Source: Agrostemma githago (Eukaryota; Streptophyta; Magnoliopsida; Caryophyllales; Caryophyllaceae). From it: 64,000 nucleotides of DNA. The position numbers and the translations under genes were made by a program. Location: the NCBI GenBank assembly GCA_958450325.1, contig OY288243.1, positions 1,526,586-1,590,585 on the forward strand. Direction: 5' to 3'. Shown here one piece after another: positions 50,105 to 61,829 of the stretch. Numbering within the stretch: position 1 is the stretch's first letter; every line of letters begins with the position of its first letter. The notes beneath the pieces are model-generated. The model was not told where the DNA came from. It ran no database searches and worked only from the letters and a program-made list of their open reading frames with translations.

Positions 50105-51782
50105 ATGACGATGAGACCACCTACGAAACTTGGTAAACATGTTGAAGAAGAGTCGGTTGGCGAGATTCGCTTGGTGGATAGGATTAGCAGTTTACCTGAC
50201 AAACTGCTCGGTCACATACTTTCGTTATTGCCTAATACTAAGTACGCTGTGAGGACGAGTATTCTATCAACGAGATGGCGCTACCTTTTCACATTCACGA
50301 CCTCTCTTTCTTTCGTTGTACCATGTCTTAGTGGAGATCCAGGATTTGATGAAGCAAATCAAAGATTTAAGGAGTTTGTTGATAATGTTTTGGGGTTGCA
50401 TCGAATCTCATCCATCCACAAATTGAGTCTAGTTTGTCGAGGTATCAGCGATGAATATTATTTGAATCGATGGTTTCGTGCTGCAGTACAAAAGGGTGTT
50501 CAAGAGCTTCATTACGAGCCTGCTAGAGACGAGATTTGTCCTGTGCCTAAGTGTTTGCCCGATCACTTCTTCTTGTGCGAAACGCTAGTGAGATTGAAGA
50601 TGAGAGGTCAATACAATAAAATTCATACTCCTCGGTCGGTCTGGTTGCCTAAACTGAAGATCATTGATCTAGAACACATCACATTCTCTGATTTTGATTC
50701 AATAAATCGATTGTTTTCCGGCTGTCAAGCGCTCGAAGAATTGACCCTCAGACAGTGCAGCTATTATCAGGATTACCTCGACGATAGTCATCATTATGTT
50801 GTTGTTTATCGTAGTGATACACTCAGAGTTCTAACAATCGAACACTGCACGTTTTCCCATGGTACACTTGAAATCGACGCCCTTAATCTGGCGTATTTAA
50901 CTTACAGTTCAAATATCGGTGTAAAAATTGCTCCGTCATGGAAGTACTCTGTTTCTTTTGTCGAGGCAGAGCTAATATTCAACTGCTATATTGATTTTGA
51001 TACTAATGAAACATTCGAGCATGAACGAGAACTTCTGAAAGCCGCTGCTAATAAAGTTAGGGAATTATGTTTTGAAATCGACTCAGTACAGGTATTTACT
51101 TGAATTATTATTAAACTTGGAGACTACCACGTTACTCAAAAAAAAAAAACTTCGATTATGTATATTTATATTGATTGATTGATTGTTTGTTTGTTTGTTT
51201 CTGGCTGGTATAGGCTCTTCTTATGCTAGATGAAAATGAAGAAATGCCTGATTTCAATAACCTGACGATATTAGAACTCGATCACTTTCCATGTGAGGCG
51301 TGGAAATATGTGACAAGGTTGATCGAGAAATCTCCTCGACTTGAAACACTCATCTTTGAAACGGTTAGCATTCGTTCATCATATCTGCCTATCCCATATT
51401 CGATCTTTTCTCATTACCTAATAAATTTATTATTATTATTTTGCAGGGGTTTCTGCGCCGCTCTTGCTTTTGCTATGACTGCTGCGACGAAGAGGTCGTC
51501 TGCCGCTGTCACTCGCTGTCACCTTCAGATATATCTCTCGACCCGTTTTCATGTGATCAGGTCCAAAGGATTGAAGTGCTTGGGTTTTGTGGGCACGAGG
51601 TTTCGTTGGCATTTACAGGGAATCTTCTTAGGAACGCAACTGCCTTGAAGAAGCTGATACTCCATAGTAGAGATCGAAACAGCGACGATCTCGATTTGGA
51701 ATGTAAAGTGTCGATGCTTCCAAGGGCTTCGAAAGACTGTTGTATAGAAATCAAGAGGGCTAAAAGATTCGATCTCGATTAA
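50105..51782 (+). CDS. F-box/LRR/FBD protein (module 1, gene B)
   Basis: Complete gene with exons 50105-51091, 51214-51363 and 51447-51782 (GT-AG, phase 0), for 490 residues. The F-box is at about 25-70 (LVDRISSLPDKLLGHILSLL and STRWRYLF). LRR-like strands follow (WLPKLKIIDLEHITFSDFDS, LEELTLRQC). Exon 2 has MPDFNNLTILELDHF, and exon 3 is an intact FBD domain (CHSLSPSDI, QRIEVLGFCGHE, NATALKKLIL, SMLPRASKDCCIEIKR). A predicted SCF adaptor. The start was placed after the TATA box; the in-frame ATG at 50024 would add 27 residues. Confidence 0.9.
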
Positions 51783-52101
51783 CATTGGTCATTGTCCTAC
51801 CAAGGCACATGAACAGTTAGGAAATAAGTGTCTAGAAATTATATTTCAGATCTCGAATTAATTTTTTTCCTAAAGTTTGATCTTTGTTGGGGCTGCAAAG
51901 ACTTTTCAAATGTGTACTTCCTTTTTTGGACTGAGTTTGATCTTTTATCTACTTTGTTTCTATTTTAGGCCATAAATATGTGGTTCACATCTATCCACCG
52001 ATTTCTCTCTATTTCTCATTCTTTTTGATCTACTCATTTTCTCATTTTTATTTTTTTACCCAAAAAGCAAATAAGTCAATCATAGGAACTCAGATGAAGT
52101 A
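51783..52101. other. 3' flank of F-box gene B
   Basis: A+T-rich with no gene seen. Ends at the target site of a solo LTR. Confidence 0.5.
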
Positions 52102-52106
52102 TTTAG

Positions 52107-52914
52107 TGTTGGTTCTAAGGAACACAGACAGAACAGAAACAATAAATCAACCGAGAAAGCAACAACAAACCGGACGACGGCAGAGACAGAAGGCAGCAAA
52201 ACCGAAGGCCACAGTAACAGAACCGTAACAGCAGCAAACGGAGCAGTAACAAAGAGGCAGCGCCGTGGTATGGAGACCACTGACTTGAAAACTATATCGG
52301 CGCGACTCCGGTGGTTATCGCCTACAAAGCCGCTAGTTTCCCAAGGTTAACACTGCAACACCGAGATTCGACCACTCGAGACTTGGTGCTTTGGAACGAG
52401 TATAACAGTACCCAGAATTATGAGGAAAAGAAGAAACAGAAGAACGAGGGAGAAGGAAGAAGTTGTGTGTGTTTTGAGGAAGACGAGAGGGCCAGTATAT
52501 ATAGGACATGAGACCGAGGAGCCTACAAGAATCTCCACTAATTAGGGCTGTAATCACGGAGATTAGCAGCCATAATTACACCCGTAATGGCAGATTCTGC
52601 ACCTGGACAAATGGACCTAGACACAAGCCTAATGAACCTGGACAAACACAACGGAGGCCCAAAAAGGTAAAAGTCGGGCACAGCCCGCACCGCAGGTGCT
52701 CTACCCGAACCCGAGCCCGAGACCGAGCCGGGCCGCACGCGTGCGTGTTGGTCAGTCCAGCCCAACACAACCCTCCACCATAAAAGGCCCACTTCACTAC
52801 ACACTTACTAACCCACTAAGAAGGAAGCCTTATAAACACCACTTAAGCTCCTAACTCTTCCTATGTGGGACAAACAAAAGAAGGAAAAACAACTACTCTT
52901 GACATCAACCAACA
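52107..52914 (+). mobile_element. Solo LTR of an LTR retrotransposon
   Basis: 808 bases beginning TGTTGGTT and ending AACCAACA (8-base terminal inverted repeat), flanked by the 5-base duplication TTTAG (52102-52106, 52915-52919). It contains a TATA-like 'gtatatatagg' near 52494 and has locally higher G+C than its neighbours. There is no internal domain, so it is the product of LTR-LTR recombination. It is unrelated to the copia LTR at 41388. Confidence 0.9.
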
Positions 52915-52919
52915 TTTAG

Positions 52920-53369
52920 TTAGGGTTGGTTTCCGAATTAGAGGGAGTATTTGGTTCGGGTTGGTTTCCTAATTAGGTTAGACATCTACTTTGGGTGAAA
53001 TAGTTCGTTGGAGGTGGAACTCAACTTGGGTACTCTCTTATCTGTTTTTGAGATTACTATTTGGTTGATAGAATTGTTTAACCGTCAACTATTAACTATT
53101 AAGTCCATATACTACGGTTTACAAAAGTGAATTTGTTCTCCTTGCTGGTGTGGACGCAGTAACCAGTGATTTTACGGTGAACCATGTAATTATATTTGTC
53201 CCTATTATTATTGTGTTCTTCATTTTTTTGTGAATCATATTTTCTTACTTTACGATTTCTATAATGAATTCAGTCCCACAAATTCTCGTAGGAAAACGTT
53301 TCACAGTAATCATATTATGAGAGGTCTGACAGTACGATTAATTTGAGCGCGTTTCACAGGAGGACAACG
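52920..53369. promoter_or_regulatory. Upstream region of F-box gene C
   Basis: Shares blocks with the upstream region of gene F (59390-59937). Examples are 'gtagg/gaggtggaactcaacttggg', 'tgagattactatttggttga' and 'gaattcagtcccacaaattc'. No certain TATA box. Confidence 0.4.
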
Positions 53370-55060
53370 ATGAGTAAGAGTTGCTTGGATAGGATTAGCA
53401 GTTTACCTGACGAACTGCTCAGTCAAATACTGTCGTTACTGCCTAGCACACGGTGTGCTGTGAGGACGAGTATTCTGTCAACGAGATGGCGATACCTTTT
53501 CACATTGACGACCTCTCTTTCTTTTGACGTTGCACCATTTCTTAGTCATCCTGGAGTTGATGAGAAAACAGAAGCAACTCAAAGATTCAAGGAGTTTGTC
53601 GATAAAGTTTTGGAGTTGCATCAAATCCCTTACATTATCAACAAATTCAGTCTACTTTGTCGAGGCAGCAACGAAAAACATTTAGATTTGAAGCGATGGC
53701 TTAGTAGTGCAGTACAAAAGGGTGTTCAAGAGCTTCATTATGAACTTCCTGAACATATCCATGGTCGTGCGCGTATTGCTCGTGATTGTGTGCCTGATGA
53801 AGTCTTCTTCTGCGAAACACTGGTGAAATTGACAATGATAGGTTTTGTATCCGGATACAATAGAATTCAAATTCCGTTGTCGGTCTGGTTGCCTAAACTG
53901 AAGATCATTGATCTCGATAACATCAAATTCTTAGATTCGATGAATAGATTGTTTTCTAGCTTTGAAGCGCTCGAAGAATTGACCCTCAGATATTGCCACT
54001 ATAAAGACGGCGATGATATTGTTTATCGTAGTGGTGTACTCAGAGTTCTAACAATCGAATATTGTAACTTTATGGATGTTACATTTGAAGTCGACGCCCC
54101 TAATCTGGCATATTTAACTTACATTTCAAATAACGGTATAAAAATTGCTCCGTCGTGGAAGTACTCTGGCTCTTTTGTCGAGGCAAAGCTAATGTTCGAC
54201 TACTGCGCAGATTGTCTGTTTGATATTGATCAATATTCAATCGAGCATGAACGGGAACTTCTAAAAGCCGTTGCTGATAAAACTACGGAATTACGTTTTG
54301 AAGAGGACTCACTAGAGGTATATATATAATATACTCCCTCCGAGTTTTGAACTAACATCGAGAACTATATGCAATGATTTCCATCGTTCATGTTAGTATT
54401 AAACTTGGAGCAGACTAGCACGTCACTCGAAAAAAACTATAATTATAAATTTATATTGATTGATTGATTGATTGTTTCTGACTTCATGGTATAGGTTCTT
54501 CTTATGGTAGAGGAGAATGAGGAAATGCCTGATTTCAGTAACCTCACAAAATTAGTACTCGGTCACTTTCGGGGTCTGTCATGGAAATATGTGACAAGCT
54601 TGATCGACAAATGTCCTCGACTTGAAACCCTCATCTTTGAAATGGTTAGCATCGGTTAATTAATTCATACCGGCCAATCCCATCCCAAATTCGATCTTAT
54701 GATGAAAACAGATCGTTTTCTTGGTTAATGAATTTATTTTCCATGCAGGGGTTTCAGTGCTGTTGTTGGGAATACTACTACCACGACTACTTCGCCCGCT
54801 ACTGTGACTCGTTGTCACCTTCAGATATACCTCTTGACCCGTTTTCATGTCAGGTCCAGTCGATTGAAGTGCACGGGTTTTGTGGGCATAAGAGTTCGTG
54901 GTTACTTACGGGGCATCTTCTTAGTAACGCAAGTGCCCTGAAGAAGATGATCATCTATAGAGATGATGACAATTATCTCGATCTGGAAGGTCAAGTGTCG
55001 ATGCTTCCAAGGGCTTCAAAAGACTCTTGTATAGAAATCAAGAGGGCTACTACCCGATGA
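53370..55060 (+). CDS. F-box/LRR/FBD protein (module 1, gene C)
   Basis: Exons 53370-54317, 54495-54644 and 54749-55060 (GT-AG, phase 0), for 469 residues. It lacks the N-terminal TKLGKHVEEE segment of genes A, B and D and starts MSKSCLDRISSLPDELL, directly with the F-box. LRR-like strands (WLPKLKIIDLDNIKF, LEELTLRYC) are followed by EEMPDFSNLTKLVLGHF and an intact FBD (SLSPSDIPLDPFSC, IEVHGFCGHKSS, SMLPRASKDSCIEIKR). The frame is open upstream but the first ATG is at 53370. Predicted SCF adaptor, closest to gene F at 59938-61560. Confidence 0.9.
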
Positions 55061-55792
55061 TGGTACGTCGAGGAGGAGGAAGAGGAGGAAATCACTATGT
55101 ACGTTAGTTACATGTTTTACAAGTATACATTCAAAGAAGCTAATTAATCGGACTAGTTATTGATTAGCAAATCGAGGAGTTACAGAGGAGTCGATAGGCG
55201 TCAGCGTCACCTCCTTAAGTCCTTAGCAACCCCTTTAGATGAGCTTCGAGCTATCTTTTAGTATCGCTAGATAAGTTTGTCTTTTGGAGGATTTTATGCC
55301 CTTTATTGTAACAAGAAAACATCGCGTACAACTCTCACTCTTAAATGTGTAGCTCTTCGTCTAATGGTATCAAAGTTCATGAGATGAAAAAAATGAGACA
55401 CGGCTACCTCCCTGTTTTTTTTTGTACAAAAGAAAATAAAGAAGTACTATAGGAAGTTGTATCATAGACGTCATGTTAATTTCACGAGTAATAAAGGTAC
55501 TCCCTCCGATTTTTATCTATCTTCCCCTTTGGTTTTGGGGAAGAAAATAAGGGTGTAGAAATGTGTGGTTCAAAATAAAAGAAGGAAGAGAGAGAAATGT
55601 AAGGGTGATTCTAGACCACATGTTGATAACCCAAAATAGAAATAGGGAAGAAAAGGTGTTTCAGCCCAATAAAGAAATAGGGAAGATAGATAAAAATCGG
55701 AGGGAGTACTATTTTTGAATATGCTCTTACAGTAGAACGAAGCATATTGAAACAACATATTCAACAGCATGACGAGTGTGTTGGTTTCATGT
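55061..55792. other. Intergenic, converging genes C and D
   Basis: 3' flanks of two converging F-box genes. Apart from the MITE at 55500-55706, no gene seen. Parts (for example 'gaggaagaggaggaaat', 'tgtagctcttcgtctaatgg') match the equivalent gap at 61561-61829, which is shorter and lacks the MITE. Confidence 0.6.
55500..55706. mobile_element. Stowaway MITE
   Basis: 207 bases flanked by TA. The perfect terminal inverted repeat is ctccctccgatttttatcta and its complement at the right end. The paralogous gap in module 3 lacks it, so it inserted after the modules duplicated. Confidence 0.88.
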
Positions 55793-57497
55793 CTATAGAC
55801 GATGAGCTTCTTCAGAGTTTATAGCACTTGATTGCGTTCGTAAGAAGAGGATGCCTCGTAAGCACCAACCATTACTTGTGCGCAAGAAATTTGCGCTCTT
55901 CAATCGATTATTGGACATTTCATGAAAATGGGTCATGAGGTCTCTATCTGAAGATGACAGTGACTGCGAGTCACAGCAGCAGACGACATTCCCATCCTCA
56001 TCCTTGCGAATTGAACAAGAGCAACGCCGGCACTCCTGGAGAATGAAGTACATAAATTCATCATTAAGTGAGAAAACAAACTTGTAAAGCGGTCACGTAA
56101 GTACACCAGGCCATATACAAGATCAAATTTGGGATAGGCCAAGGTGGTATAAACCGTTTCAACGATGAGGGTTTCAAGTCGAGGAGATTTGTCGATCAAG
56201 CTTCTCACATGTTCCAACGTGCACGCCTCATACCGAAAGTAATCTAGTTCTAATTTTGTGAGGTTACTGAAATCAGGCATTTCCTCGTTATTCTCGCCTA
56301 CCCTAAGAAGAATCTGTACCCAATCCAATCCAAAGACTCGTTATTTCTTGGCTTTGATAATAATATGAACGGATAATGGGAAAAATGCAAAGTACGTACC
56401 TTTGCCGAGTTATATTTAAAATGTAATTCCGTAGTTTTATTAGCAGCGGCTTTTAGAAGTTCCCATTCATGCTCGACTGTACTTCTTCCAATGGTAACAA
56501 CCTCAGTATATGATGAGACGCACTGGAATATTAGCTCTGCGTTGACAAAAGAGGCAGAGTACTTCCACGACGGAGTAATTTTTAAACCAATAATTGTATT
56601 GTAAGTTAAATATGCCAGATTAGGGGCGTCGATTTCCAATGTACCATTGACAAACGTGCAACTTTCCATTGTTAGAACTCGGAGTGTAACACTACGATAA
56701 ACAACATGAGTACCGTGCTTAGGGCGACAGAAGCAAGATTTGAGGGACAACTCTTCGAGCACTTGACAGCTGGAAAACAATCGATTCATTGAATCAAAAT
56801 CCAGGAATCTGATGTTATCTAGATGAATGATCTTCAGTTTAGGCAACCAGACGAGCGAGTGAGGTATATGAATTTTGCTGTGTGCAAAACCTTTGATTCT
56901 CAATTTCAGTAGCGTTTCACACAGGAAGAAGTCTTTGGGCAGACGACACTTAGGCACACAATAATAGTCCCCTGAAGCAAGCTCGTAATGAAGCTCTTGA
57001 ACACCCTTTTGTACCGCCTTTCGTACTACACTAATAAGCCATCGGTTCCAATCTAAATACAAATCCGCGTTGCCTCTACAAAATAGCCTGAATTTGTTGC
57101 TGCCTCTACAAAGTAGACTGAATTTGTTGATGGATGAGCTTCGATGCATCTCCAAAACTTTGTCAACAAACTCCTTGAACCTTCGACGAGTTGCTTCTAT
57201 TTTCTCATCATAGTTGCTTCGAGTGCGACAGGGTACAACATCAAAAGAAAGAGAGGTGGTCAATGTGAAAAGGTAGCGCCATCTCGTTGATAGAATACTT
57301 GTTCTCCCAGCACACCGTGTAGTAGGCAGTAACGACAGCACGTGAGCGAGAAGTTCGTCAGGTAAACTGCTAATCCTATCCACCAACCGACTCCTCTCGC
57401 TAATCGTCTCTTCTTCTACATGTTTACCAAGTTTCGTATCCTCGAACTTCTTGAGCCTCTTAAAAGGATACTCGTTCAGCTCCTTCGAATCAACCAT
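55793..57497 (-). CDS. F-box/LRR protein with frameshifted FBD tail (module 2, gene D)
   Basis: Paralogue of gene A. Exons on the minus strand are 57497-56400, 56313-56155 and 56035-55793, for 499 residues. F-box at about 39-81 and LRR-like region as in gene A. It carries a short internal duplication near residues 130-150 (FSLLCRGSNK, FRLFCRGNAD) and a few extra residues (PKCRLPKDFF). Exon 3 has the same shifted reading frame as gene A, ending NSEEAHRL. The shift therefore predates the module duplication and both copies have stayed open since. Confidence 0.85.
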
Positions 57498-57903
57498 CTT
57501 CCGTTTCAGAGGCCGAATTTGAACAAATAATATTACGTGGTTTTTGTTGGTGCAATTGGTTGATTATTATTGGATCGATTGATTATGGAAATCGATAAAA
57601 CAAAGAAAAACTAAATTGAATATGAGTAAAAAAAGGCTAGAAGTTTTATATAGGGTAGAATAAGGAAAGTTTAGAAAAATTCTTTAGAATTGAGTAAAGG
57701 TCCATTAAGGTAAAGTAATTCCGTTATTAGATAGATTTCAAATATATATAAAGATTTTATTTATTATTTTAATAATCTGGACGACACGTCATCAACTCGT
57801 ATTCTGGCCCTAATCAATCGGTGACCCGTATGATCCAATCTATATTTGACTACGATAGCTAGGGTTGTAACCGAGCTAAACCCTAACCGTCGACAACAAT
57901 GCA

Positions 57904-57911
57904 TATAAATA
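57904..57911 (+). promoter_or_regulatory. TATA box separated from its gene by a Helitron
   Basis: TATAAATA at the position equivalent to 50029 and 63861. A 577-base Helitron begins 4 bases later. Confidence 0.55.
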
Positions 57912-57915
57912 TATA

Positions 57916-58492
57916 CTAGTTTTATCCCCGTGCAAATGCACGGCTTAATAGGTCATGCATTAGTAATAATGAAAATAACCATAAAGTAACACAGATTTAT
58001 TTATTTTTTAAAATAATTGTTTGAGAGAAATATACTCTTAAATTATAAACATATATCTTAAATTTAATTTGACTTGATAGTGTGTAAATATAATTTAGTG
58101 TTCACATTTATGCGTATCATAATACATACAGTCATACGGAGTATCATTTTTTATACCAAGTATTGTTTTCCGTGATACATAATTTACTCATTAAAGTACA
58201 TATTTTAATGGATTAATGTAGTACTCTCTCTTTCTTGAATAAACCCATATTTTTTAGAATTCAAACAACTTTATTGAGTAATTAAAAAATAGAATGCTTT
58301 GCCAAATTTATTGAGAACAAAAAAAAAAAAGTAGTTCTAAAAGTACTGCTTTTATTTGGTGGTTTGCTTTTAGGATATACTCTGTATTTATAGTAATTCA
58401 TTAGTATATACATTTAGGCGGGAAAATATTTAATGAGAGAGTGACATGTGTCAGCATCTTTCTTATTGGTTTCTCTTTTAGTATATAGAGGA
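57916..58492 (-). mobile_element. Non-autonomous Helitron
   Basis: On the minus strand the 5' end is TCCTCTATATACTAAAAG. The 3' end is a short hairpin CCGTGCATTTGCACGG, then GGATAAAACTAG, the CTAG end, inserted between A and T with no target duplication. The inside is A+T-rich and non-coding. The empty site is seen in the paralogous promoters at 50040 and 63870. Confidence 0.8.
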
Positions 58493-58541
58493 TTGAGCCG
58501 AGTTCGTATTGCCATTCATTCCAATTATCCTAAAGACGACG

Positions 58542-59159
58542 ATGAGACCATCTACGAAACTTGGTAAACATGTAGAAGAAGAGTCGGTTAGCGAGAGTCG
58601 GTTGCATCGAATCTCATCCATCGACAAATTGAGTCTAGTTTGTCGTCGAGGCTGCAATGATGAATATTATTTGAATCGATGGTTTCGTGCTGCAGTACAA
58701 AAGGGTGTTCAAGAGCTTCATTACGAGCCTGCTGAAGACAAGTTTTGTCGTGTGCCTAAGTGGTTGCCCGATCACTTCTTCTTGTGCGAAACGCTAGTGA
58801 AATTCGATCTTTTCTCATCACCTAATAAATTTATTATTATTTTCCAGGGGCTTCGGTACTGCTTTTGCTATGACAACTGCGACGAAGAGGTCGTCTGCTG
58901 CAGTGACTCGCTGTCACCTTCAGATATAATATCTCTTAGCCAGTTTTCATTTGATCAGGTCCAAACGATTGAAGTGCGTGGGTTTTGTGGGTGTAAGGGT
59001 TCGTTGGCACTTACGAGGTATCTTCTTAGGAACACAACTGCCCTGAAGAAGATGATCCTCTATCGTAGAAAGAATGACAATTATTTGAAAAGTAAAGTGG
59101 CGATGTTTCGGAAGGCTTCAAAAGACTGTTGTCTAGTGATGAAGAGGCCTCGAAGATGA
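58542..59159 (+). pseudogene. Deleted F-box relative without F-box (module 2, gene E)
   Basis: Counterpart of gene B with two internal deletions. The first removes the F-box: MRPSTKLGKHVEEESVSESR joins directly to LHRISSIDKLSLVCR. The second fuses the middle of exon 1 to intron 2, so the frame runs through former intron sequence (KFDLFSSPNKFIIIFQG) into the FBD exon. An open frame of 205 residues from the ATG at 58542 survives, ending in an FBD-like tail (SLSPSDI, IEVRGFCG). Without the F-box it cannot act as an SCF adaptor. Its TATA box has been displaced by the Helitron. Confidence 0.85.
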
Positions 59160-59937
59160 TGCAATATACTGGTATAGAATAAAGGACTAACCCTCGTCCA
59201 TGTCTTACTGTTATTAGTTTACCTTTCTATTGAAGGGTCAAATATCACCCATATGGCCACATGAACCGCGTTAGGAAATAAGTGTCTAGAAATTGTCTTT
59301 CGGGTCTTGAATTAATTTTTTTCCTAAAGTTTGATCTTGTTTTTTGGTAATAAGGTAGTTACGTAATCCTTTTTTTTTTGGAAAGTTTGTATTTGGTTAA
59401 GGTTTGTTTCCAAATTACGTTAGGTATCTAGTTTGGGTGAAATAGTAATAATATATACGGACAGATCGGTTTCTATGGATTTGTGAGGTTTATCTGAGTC
59501 CCTATTATTTGATAGTTTTACTCTCGTCTTTGTTGGAGTTTTGTTTGGATCTTTTCTTTGTCTCGTTGGTGAGTTCGTTGTAGGTGGAACTCAACTTGGG
59601 TACTCGATCTCTTTTCTGTTTTTGAGATTACTATTTGGTTGATAGAATTGTTTAGCGGTCAACTATAAACCATTAAGTCCATATTATACGTTTTACAAAA
59701 GTGAATTTTGTTTTCCTTGCTGGTGAACCACACGTAATTATATTTGTCCCTTTTATTATTGCGTGATTTATTTTTTTGTGAATAGTATTTTCTAATACTA
59801 TATTTTCTTACTATACGATTTCTATATAATGAATTCAGTCCCACAAATTCTTGTAGGAAACCGTTTCAAAGTAATTGTATTATGAGAGGTCTGACAATAC
59901 GATTAATTTGAGCGCGTTTCATGCAAGGAGGACAACG
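59160..59937. promoter_or_regulatory. Intergenic region and upstream region of gene F
   Basis: 3' flank of the gene E remnant, then sequence matching the upstream region of gene C. No further gene. Confidence 0.4.
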
Positions 59938-61560
59938 ATGAGTGAGAATTGCTTGGATGATAGGATTAGTAGTTTACCTGACGAACTGCTCGGTGACATA
60001 CTGTCGTTACTGCCTAGCACACGGTGTGCTGTGAGGACGAGTATTCTGTCAACGAGATGGCGGTACCTTTTCACATTGACAACATGTCTTTGTTTTGATG
60101 TTGCACCATGTCTTAGTCATCCGCGAGTTAAAGAGAAAATACAAGCAACTCATCGATTCAAGGAGTTTGTCGATAAAGTTTTGAAGTTGCATCAAATCCC
60201 ATACATCAACAAATTCAGTCTACTTTGTCGAGGCAGCAACGAAAAACATTTAGATTCTAATCGATGGCTTAGTAGTGCAGTACAAAAGGGTGTTCAAGAG
60301 CTTCATTACGAACTTCCTGAACATATCCATGATCGTGCGCCTATTGTTCGTGATTGTGTGCCTGATGACGTCTTCTTCTGCGAAACGCTGGTAAAATTGA
60401 CAATGATTGGTTTTAGATACAACGAAATTCCAATTCCGTTGTCTGTTTGGTTGCCTAAACTGAAGATCATTTGTCTAGATCGGGTCACATTCTCTGATTT
60501 TGATTCAATGAATAGTTTGTTTTCTAGCTGTGAGGTACTCGAAGAATTGACCCTCAAATCTTGCACCTGTAGTACTGATGACGATCATGGTGTTTATCGT
60601 AGTGATATACTCAGAGTTCTATCAATCGAACATTGCTCGTTTTGTTTGGGTACATTTGAAGTCAACGCCCCTAATCTGGCATATTTAACTTACAATTCAA
60701 ATAAATGTGTAAAAATTGCTCCGTCGTGGAAATACTCTGCCTCTTTTGTCGAGGCAAAGCTAATATTTGACTACTCTTCATATTGTGAGTATGAACGGGA
60801 ACTTCTAAAAGCCGCTGCTGATAAAACTACGGAATTACGTTTTGAAGACTACTCACTAGAGGTATATATATAATATACTCCCTCCGAGTTTTTGAAATTA
60901 CATCGAGAACTATATGCAATGATTTCCATCGTTTATGTTATTAAACTATAATTATAAATTCGCTTTTCTAAATTTATATTGATTGATTGATTGATTGTTT
61001 CTGACTTGATGGTATAGGAGGTTCTTTTTATCTTAGGTGAGAATGAGGAAATGCCTGATTTCAGTAACCTCACAAAATTGGTACTCGGTAACTTTTGGTA
61101 TCCGGCATGGAAATATGTGACAAGCTTGATCGACAAATCTCCTCGACTTGAAACCATCATCTTAAAAATGGTTAGCATCGGTTAATTAATTCATACCGGC
61201 CTGGCCTAGCCTAGCTAGCTACATATCCCAAATTCTTGGTTAATGAATTTATTTTCCATGCAGGGGTTTCAGTTCTGTTGTTGCGACTATATCGTTGGCT
61301 ACTCTGACTTGTTGTCACCTTCCGATATACCTCTTGACCCGTTTTCATGTCATGCCCAATGGATTGAAGTGCACGGGTTTTGTGGGCATAAGAGTTCGTT
61401 GGCACTTACGGGGCATCTTCTTAGTAACGCAACTGCCCTGAAGAAAATGATCCTCTATACAAATGATGACGATTATCTCGATTTGGAAGATGAAGTGTTG
61501 ATGCTTCCAAGGGCTTCAAAAGACTCTTGTATAGAAATCAAGAGGGCTACTAGCCGATGA
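59938..61560 (+). CDS. F-box/LRR/FBD protein (module 2, gene F)
   Basis: Paralogue of gene C. Exons 59938-60861, 61021-61170 and 61264-61560, for 456 residues. F-box at residues 8-50 (DRISSLPDELLGDILSLLPS). LRR-like strands (WLPKLKIICLDRVTFSDF, LEELTLKSC) are followed by EEMPDFSNLTKLVLGNF and an intact FBD ending SMLPRASKDSC-like (LMLPRASKDSCIEIKRATSR). At the second intron end two adjacent AGs (61017 and 61020) would give one residue more or less; 61021 fits the paralogues. First ATG 59938; the frame is open upstream without ATG. Confidence 0.9.
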
Positions 61561-61829
61561 TGGTACGTCGAGGTGGAGGAAATAAAAAAAGCTACACTCA
61601 AAGAAGCTAATCGCGTAAAACTCTCTTAAACGTGTAGCTCTTCGTCTAATGGTATCAAAGTTCATGAGATGAAAAAAATGAGACATGGCTAGCCTCCCTG
61701 TTTTTTTTTTGTACAAAAGGAAATAAAGAAGTACTATAGGAAGTTGTATCATAGACGTCCTGTTAATTTCACGGGTAATAAAACTAGTAGAAGCATATTG
61801 AAACAACATATTCAACAGCATAACGAGCG

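Noticed and set aside
52080..52804. Short overlapping frames on both strands
   Set aside because: They fall inside the solo LTR, whose local G+C content opens all frames.
54328..54345. 'actccctccgag' next to genes C and F considered as MITE ends
   Set aside because: Only one end is present at each place and no matching inverted end was found; likely a decayed remnant or chance.
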